64,000 nt of DNA, taken from positions 6,324,001-6,388,000 of the forward strand of contig NZ_CP009279.1 in the NCBI RefSeq assembly GCF_000758545.1, in the 5' to 3' direction. Of the stretch, positions 59,886-64,000 are shown piece by piece. The stretch comes from Paenibacillus sp. FSL H7-0737 (lineage in GTDB: Bacteria > Bacillota > Bacilli > Paenibacillales > Paenibacillaceae). Both the position numbers and the translations under genes were made by a program. The notes beneath the pieces are model-generated. The model saw only the letters and a program-made list of their open reading frames with translations. It was not told the DNA's origin and did no database searches. Every line of letters begins with the position of its first letter. The first letter of the stretch is position 1.

Positions 59886-60698
59886 CTAGCGATTCGCCGC
59901 CACATATTTGCCCAACTCTACAATCATGCTTCCCATCCGTTCATGCTCAGGCATGATGATACGTTGTAGGCCCTCTTCTTTTAGAGCCTCAGAGGTAATA
60001 CGCCCTACAGAAACAGCAAGCACTTTATCCTCGAAAGACCTTAGCATCTCCTCCAGCTTGCCCTGTTCCCGAGCAAACTGAGAGAGGAAACGAAATTGTG
60101 GCGCACTTGTAAAAGCCACGGCATCAATCTTACCTTCTATGATTTCTGTAAGCAATCTTTCAAGCTCACCCGGTTCTGGTAGAGTATGACGATACGGCAG
60201 CACTTGGCGGGTATTCGCCCCAGCCTCCTGCAGCCATGCGAGCATACGAGGAGCTGGATCGCCGTGCAGCTGCAGTACGACCTCCTTGCCCTTCAAATCC
60301 AAAGATTGAAGCCCACGAATCAATCCGATCGTACTTCCGTCGTCGTCACGAACCTCCGGCGTAAGTCCTCTTTTTTTCAAAGCATTCACTGTCTTATAAC
60401 CCCGTGCAGCAATAATAGAACCAGAAAGGACCTCTAAGAAACGCTCAGCGATATTAAGGCGTTCAGCCGTTTGGAAGAGAGCATCCAGTCCCATGCCTGT
60501 GGTAACGATCACCAAATAAGGTGGATGGCTGATCCATGAATTCAATCCTTCCTCCAATGCCTCATCATCAAGAAAGACAGTACCTTGAGCAGGTCGACAT
60601 AACGCCGTCCCCCCCATATTTTGCACCAGCTTGGCCATCTCTTCCGATTTGCGCGGACCCGCCAAGGCGACCGTGAACCCCTTCAGTTGCTCTGCCAT
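59886..60698 (-). CDS. hemD: Uroporphyrinogen-III synthase
   Basis: Closes and inverts the last pyrrole ring on the way to haem, sirohaem and cobalamin, 270 aa. N-terminal GFTVALAGPRKSEEMAKLVQNMGG; central VVLQLHGDPAPRMLAWLQEAGANTRQVLPYRHTLP; AVAFTSAPQFRFL (the conserved FTS segment); end VGRITSEALKEEGLQRIIMPEHERMGSMIVELGKYV. It stands alone, without hemA/B/C neighbours, so it may be a second or specialised copy; some HemD-like domains regulate nitrite assimilation genes. Confidence 0.88.
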   Translation of the reverse strand: MAEQLKGFTVALAGPRKSEEMAKLVQNMGGTALCRPAQGTVFLDDEALEEGLNSWISHPPYLVIVTTGMGLDALFQTAERLNIAERFLEVLSGSIIAARGYKTVNALKKRGLTPEVRDDDGSTIGLIRGLQSLDLKGKEVVLQLHGDPAPRMLAWLQEAGANTRQVLPYRHTLPEPGELERLLTEIIEGKIDAVAFTSAPQFRFLSQFAREQGKLEEMLRSFEDKVLAVSVGRITSEALKEEGLQRIIMPEHERMGSMIVELGKYVAANR

Positions 60699-60819
60699 GT
60701 ACTATTATCTCTCCTCTCTCCGTTGCCTAACCCAACATTATTGTTTATCAGTATACTTGCAAAGGGCTGCAAAAGGGAAGATAAAAGCATCGTTTTCCTA
60801 TATGAAATATATATTATTA

Positions 60820-62814
60820 CTAGGAGGAGTGTATTTTAAAGCTACTCACAAGCTTTTGCAGTTCCTCCGCAAGACGGCTAAGGTCGGTAGACGAAGACGC
60901 CATCTCTTCAACAGAAGCGAGCTGCTCTTGCGCTGCCGTCGCGATGGTCTCTGTATTCACAGCCGCTTCTTCAGAGATGCCGCGAATCTCTCCTATAGCC
61001 TTCTCCATGTGATCTGATTCCACCAATAAGGTCTGTACAGCCCCACCCATTGCCTCGATCTTCTCTGCGGCACTCTTGACCGCTCTACGTATACGGGAGA
61101 AAGAACGTCCGGAAGTATCCACGGCCTCTATCCCTTCGGTTACGCGCTGCTTTGTGTCTTCCATCGTATGAGTCACCAGCGTCATCTCACTATTAATGGC
61201 GGTAATCTGCTCTGCAATCAAATGCGCTGATCTCTCTGATTCCTCTGCCAGCTTACGCACTTCAGCAGCAACAACGGCAAATCCACGGCCATGCTCTCCA
61301 GCTCTGGCCGCCTCAATAGAAGCATTGAGAGCTAACAGATTGGTCTGACGGGCAATCCCTGTGATGACGCCGACAATGCCCTCAATTTGACCGGTCCTTT
61401 CATTTAGCTTGTCGATTACACTGCCAAGCTCTCCCACCGTTCTATCGATACCATTGATCTTATCCACCACGCTGATGACGGAATCATTTCCTTCCGAAGC
61501 AGAGAGTGAAGTCTTGTCCATCATCGCAGACACCTGCTCCATATATACGGAAATATGATCCACTTCGCTTGTCGTCGCCGCTGTACTTTCCATTCCTTTG
61601 CGTACACCGATCACCTGCCGTTCCGTCCCTGCCGCTACCTCCTGAATCGCTATCGTCATTTGTTCGATTGTTTGGGCATTCTGCTCCGCACTGGCAGTCA
61701 GCTCTTCGGCTGAAGAGGAGACATTACTCGTCATCTCCTGCACACCTATGATCATCTCGCGCAGGCTGAGCACCATTAATTGAAAGTTCTCGGCTAGCAT
61801 GCCAATTTCATCTTTGCGGAAAGCTCCCATGTCTTCGGACAGATCCCCTTTGGCTATCACGGCAGTTGCTTTCCGCAAACGGATCAGAGGCTTCAAGATA
61901 GATTGAATATTAAAATAGATTACGATCAGTGCAAGCAGAACGGAAACTACAATTACAAGCAGCGCTGTATTGCGGATTCCACTCGTTACTGAAGTCACTT
62001 CATCTATGCTTATCGTGCCTCCGATTCTCCAGCCCGTAAGCTCATTTACCATAAACGTCATCTTTTTATGCGTACCCTTGTAGACATAATCAAAAGTACC
62101 TTGATCTTCCTCAAACATTTTCTTTATAAAGTCATCGGATGACTCCAGCCCAATAGCCTCTGTTGGATGAACAAGATATTTCTTGCTGTTATCCAGGATA
62201 ATAATATATCCTTCCTTGCCCACCTTGGTCGCGGTCAATTCTCCTAATGCAGATAGATTGAGATTCAGGGTTATTACCCCGTCACCGCTCTTCAGGACCG
62301 TTGATATCGCGATCGCCGTTTCCTGATTCACAGTTTGAAAGGCCGGAGAAATCACAACACCTTTCCCGTGCTTCAGAGAATTAATATAGGCACTTTCCTG
62401 CCTGGGATCATAGCCTTCGGGCAGCTTGGCTTCCGAAGCATGGATCGATTGCCCTCTGCTTGTACTAACATAAATATCTAGCACATCAGGATGTAGCACA
62501 GCATATTCCTTTAATCTGTCCTTCATAGAAGCTACCGTCTCTCCATTTGCCTCACTGTTGGTCCCCTCAGCGGTGAACTCAGCAGCAAAATAAGAAATAG
62601 CATCTATTTTCGATTGAATATTCGAGTTGATGATTGCATCTACTGCCTCAACACTTTCGGTAGCATTGTTCACCAGTTGATCTTCCACTTCATGGCTAGC
62701 AGATTGATAGGTTCGCCAACCGATAATGATACTGGGCAACAGTAGAACTAATAGGTATGTCAGAATTAATTTGGTTCGGATACTCATACCCGCTTTTTTG
62801 TTCATAGATGTCAT
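60820..62814 (-). CDS. Methyl-accepting chemotaxis protein
   Basis: About 664 aa. Membrane helices near 14-34 and 285-308 flank a dCache-type extracellular domain (segments such as YVSTSRGQSIHASEAKLP and GEGVITLNLNLSALGELTATKVGKEGYIIILD, here GDGVITLNL). HAMP about 308-360 and the signalling domain with the conserved hairpin tip GVITGIARQTNLLALNASIEAARAGEHGRGFAVVAAEVRKLAEES. Several Gln/Glu pairs offer methylation sites. The ligand is unknown. No other che genes are in the window. Confidence 0.95.
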   Translation of the reverse strand: MTSMNKKAGMSIRTKLILTYLLVLLLPSIIIGWRTYQSASHEVEDQLVNNATESVEAVDAIINSNIQSKIDAISYFAAEFTAEGTNSEANGETVASMKDRLKEYAVLHPDVLDIYVSTSRGQSIHASEAKLPEGYDPRQESAYINSLKHGKGVVISPAFQTVNQETAIAISTVLKSGDGVITLNLNLSALGELTATKVGKEGYIIILDNSKKYLVHPTEAIGLESSDDFIKKMFEEDQGTFDYVYKGTHKKMTFMVNELTGWRIGGTISIDEVTSVTSGIRNTALLVIVVSVLLALIVIYFNIQSILKPLIRLRKATAVIAKGDLSEDMGAFRKDEIGMLAENFQLMVLSLREMIIGVQEMTSNVSSSAEELTASAEQNAQTIEQMTIAIQEVAAGTERQVIGVRKGMESTAATTSEVDHISVYMEQVSAMMDKTSLSASEGNDSVISVVDKINGIDRTVGELGSVIDKLNERTGQIEGIVGVITGIARQTNLLALNASIEAARAGEHGRGFAVVAAEVRKLAEESERSAHLIAEQITAINSEMTLVTHTMEDTKQRVTEGIEAVDTSGRSFSRIRRAVKSAAEKIEAMGGAVQTLLVESDHMEKAIGEIRGISEEAAVNTETIATAAQEQLASVEEMASSSTDLSRLAEELQKLVSSFKIHSS

Positions 62815-62955
62815 CACACTCTCTCTCTTCGAGTCTTAAAGAAGGACTTATTTACCAGACTTACTATATAATTATATATCCTCCTTTGGAACCGATTTTC
62901 CTCCTATCTTTCTTCATTTTTCTCATCATTCTTAAAAATTGTCATATAAACGCAA

Positions 62956-62984
62956 CAAAAAGACCGCCTCAAAGAGAGCGATCT
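62956..62984 (-). terminator. Probable terminator of the PerR-like gene
   Basis: Minus strand AGATCGCT (62984-62977) pairs (two G-U) with GGCGGTCT (62968-62961), then T5. Confidence 0.6.
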
Positions 62985-63041
62985 ACTCAAATAAGCCTAT
63001 TTCTTATCATTACCGTAGCAAAAGGCTCCGGTTCTTTCATC

Positions 63042-63446
63042 CTAGTTCACGTTCTTATTCTTGCAGTTCGGGCAGACGCCTCCGAATACCACATGAGCAT
63101 GACCAATGGTATAACCTGTATCCTTGGCCACTGTGTTCATCCAGTCTCGTGGAACTTGATTCATTACCTCATCAACCGCACCGCAAACCTCGCAAATGAT
63201 ATGCTGGTGATCATCCATGCGGGCATCATATCTGCTGGCAGCCTCACCAAGCTTAAGCTCACGAATCATTTGTTTATCTGAAAGATAACGAAGAGAGTTA
63301 TATACAGTACCGTATGCTAAGCTATGACCTTGTTCTACTAGCCGGTTCATTACTTCCGCAGCAGTGGGATGGTCATGTGAATTAAGGACGATATCGTAAA
63401 CGGCTTGACGTTGGGAAGTCAAATTTAGACTTTTCATTGCTATCAT
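63042..63446 (-). CDS. Fur-family regulator, PerR-like
   Basis: 134 aa. Winged helix with LTSQRQAVYDIV and AYGTVYNSLRYLSDKQMI. The regulatory metal ligands of PerR are all seen: His in HPTAAEV, Asp in SRYDARM, HxH in DDHQHIICEVCG and Asp in GAVDEV. Structural zinc pairs CEVC and CPNC. This favours a peroxide sensor over ferric-uptake Fur. The N terminus is short, beginning close to the first helix. The target sites are not evident in the window. Confidence 0.88.
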   Translation of the reverse strand: MIAMKSLNLTSQRQAVYDIVLNSHDHPTAAEVMNRLVEQGHSLAYGTVYNSLRYLSDKQMIRELKLGEAASRYDARMDDHQHIICEVCGAVDEVMNQVPRDWMNTVAKDTGYTIGHAHVVFGGVCPNCKNKNVN

Positions 63447-63528
63447 CCTCTAACTTGTTTTTAGATCAAGTATAAATCTTGAATGTAAGAACGTCAATCC
63501 CACTTTTATCCACTCATTACTTTCTCAG

Positions 63529-64000
63529 TTACTTAATCAATCCTGAATATTTGATGTTAACATCAGCTTTGACCTGAAAATCGAGCCCGGCATAGAGCCC
63601 TTTCCACACTTCCATTTCGGTATCATTATTAAAATGTCTAGCTCCATAGTGCAGCCCCCACCCAAAAGGATCCAAACCGCTCGTATGAATTTTTTTCAGT
63701 AATGCTAAGATATCATCTTCCAATTCTTTCTCGCCAGCTGCCTGAATTTTTTTCAACTTGCTATGTGTCACCAAATCCGGGCTGCTACTCTCTTCGAGGA
63801 TCCCTTTAATCTTAATATGGTATCGAATAGTAGCTTTTCCGCTCTCCGTATTTAGTATCTTGTAGTCCGAGGATGATCTCTCTGTGTAATACTGATACAT
63901 GACCCCCTCAATATGGGCTGGCAAATTGGTCCGTAAGTTGGAGCGCGACAGCAGATTGTATAGCCGGGTTTCGTTCGGTGTAAGCACCATCTTGATTTTC
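63529..64000 (-). CDS. Ger(x)C-type spore germination protein, C-terminal part (cut by window edge)
   Basis: At least 157 codons; the frame is still open at the window end (KIK precedes the first Met at 63990), so the real start is outside. The C-terminal pattern LEDDILALLKKIHTSGLDPFGWGLHYGARHFNNDTEMEVWKGLYAGLDFQVKADVNIKYSGLI matches the end of GerAC/GerBC lipoproteins (x-DPFGxG, W-x-x-x-F/Y-x-x-L, then alternating valines and G). These are outer-face components of nutrient germinant receptors. The call rests on this recognition alone. Confidence 0.75.
   Translation of the reverse strand, partial: KIKMVLTPNETRLYNLLSRSNLRTNLPAHIEGVMYQYYTERSSSDYKILNTESGKATIRYHIKIKGILEESSSPDLVTHSKLKKIQAAGEKELEDDILALLKKIHTSGLDPFGWGLHYGARHFNNDTEMEVWKGLYAGLDFQVKADVNIKYSGLIK

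Overview
The window looks like the chromosome of a spore-forming, moderately low-GC Bacillota of the Paenibacillus type. The evidence is the B. subtilis-like gene order atp operon - UDP-GlcNAc 2-epimerase - upp - glyA - ywlG - ywlE - ywlD(mntP) - ywlC - spoIIR - prmC - prfA, strong AGGAGG ribosome-binding sites with some TTG/GTG starts, an S-layer-homology protein, and spore genes (spoIIR and a GerC-type fragment). Most genes lie on the minus strand. No rRNA, tRNA, insertion sequence, prophage or CRISPR array was seen. REGION 1 (1-6082): F1Fo ATP synthase operon on the minus strand, in transcription order atpZ, atpI, atpB, atpE, atpF, atpH, atpA, atpG, atpD (cut by the window edge), with a clear promoter in front of atpZ. 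Several spacers (c-b, alpha-gamma, gamma-beta) hold arrays of hairpins. REGION 2 (6212-20456): housekeeping genes: cell-wall precursor epimerase, upp, a ZTP-riboswitch-controlled ywlG-glyA unit, arginine phosphatase, Mn efflux, tRNA t6A synthesis, SpoIIR, two tandem RodA/FtsW-type proteins of identical inferred length, PrmC with release factor 1, and the GTPase YchF. REGION 3 (20509-34105): an accessory-like stretch with a lipoprotein S41 peptidase, an acetyltransferase, type 2 IPP isomerase, two phospholipase-D-fold proteins (one is cardiolipin synthase), a TetR regulator followed by an RND exporter, an intergenic cluster of inverted repeats, and divergent torD-like and moaA genes. REGION 4 (34143-48306): a large secreted PHP-phosphoesterase/SLH protein, a two-component system whose regulator gene overlaps an ABC exporter gene by 71 bp, MFS transporters, glutaminyl-tRNA synthetase, acetyltransferases and a MOSC protein. 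REGION 5 (48307-53003): a formate/nitrite channel, a CoA-disulfide-reductase-like NADH oxidase and formate-tetrahydrofolate ligase. CRP/FNR-type palindromes are placed near -41.5 of the inferred promoters, which suggests an oxygen/redox-responsive one-carbon module. REGION 6 (53046-64000): glutathione peroxidase, a VanY-type peptidase, a DEAD-box RNA helicase with a Gly/Arg-rich tail and a long structured leader (its core resembles an M-box), a phasin-like plus UbiB-kinase pair, a ThuA-like protein, uroporphyrinogen-III synthase, a chemotaxis receptor, a PerR-like regulator, and the C-terminal part of a GerC-family germination protein that runs off the window. No unmistakably new multi-gene system was found. 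The most interesting signals are regulatory: the formate/redox boxes, the helicase leader, the ATP-operon spacer structures, and the inverted-repeat cluster after the RND pump.
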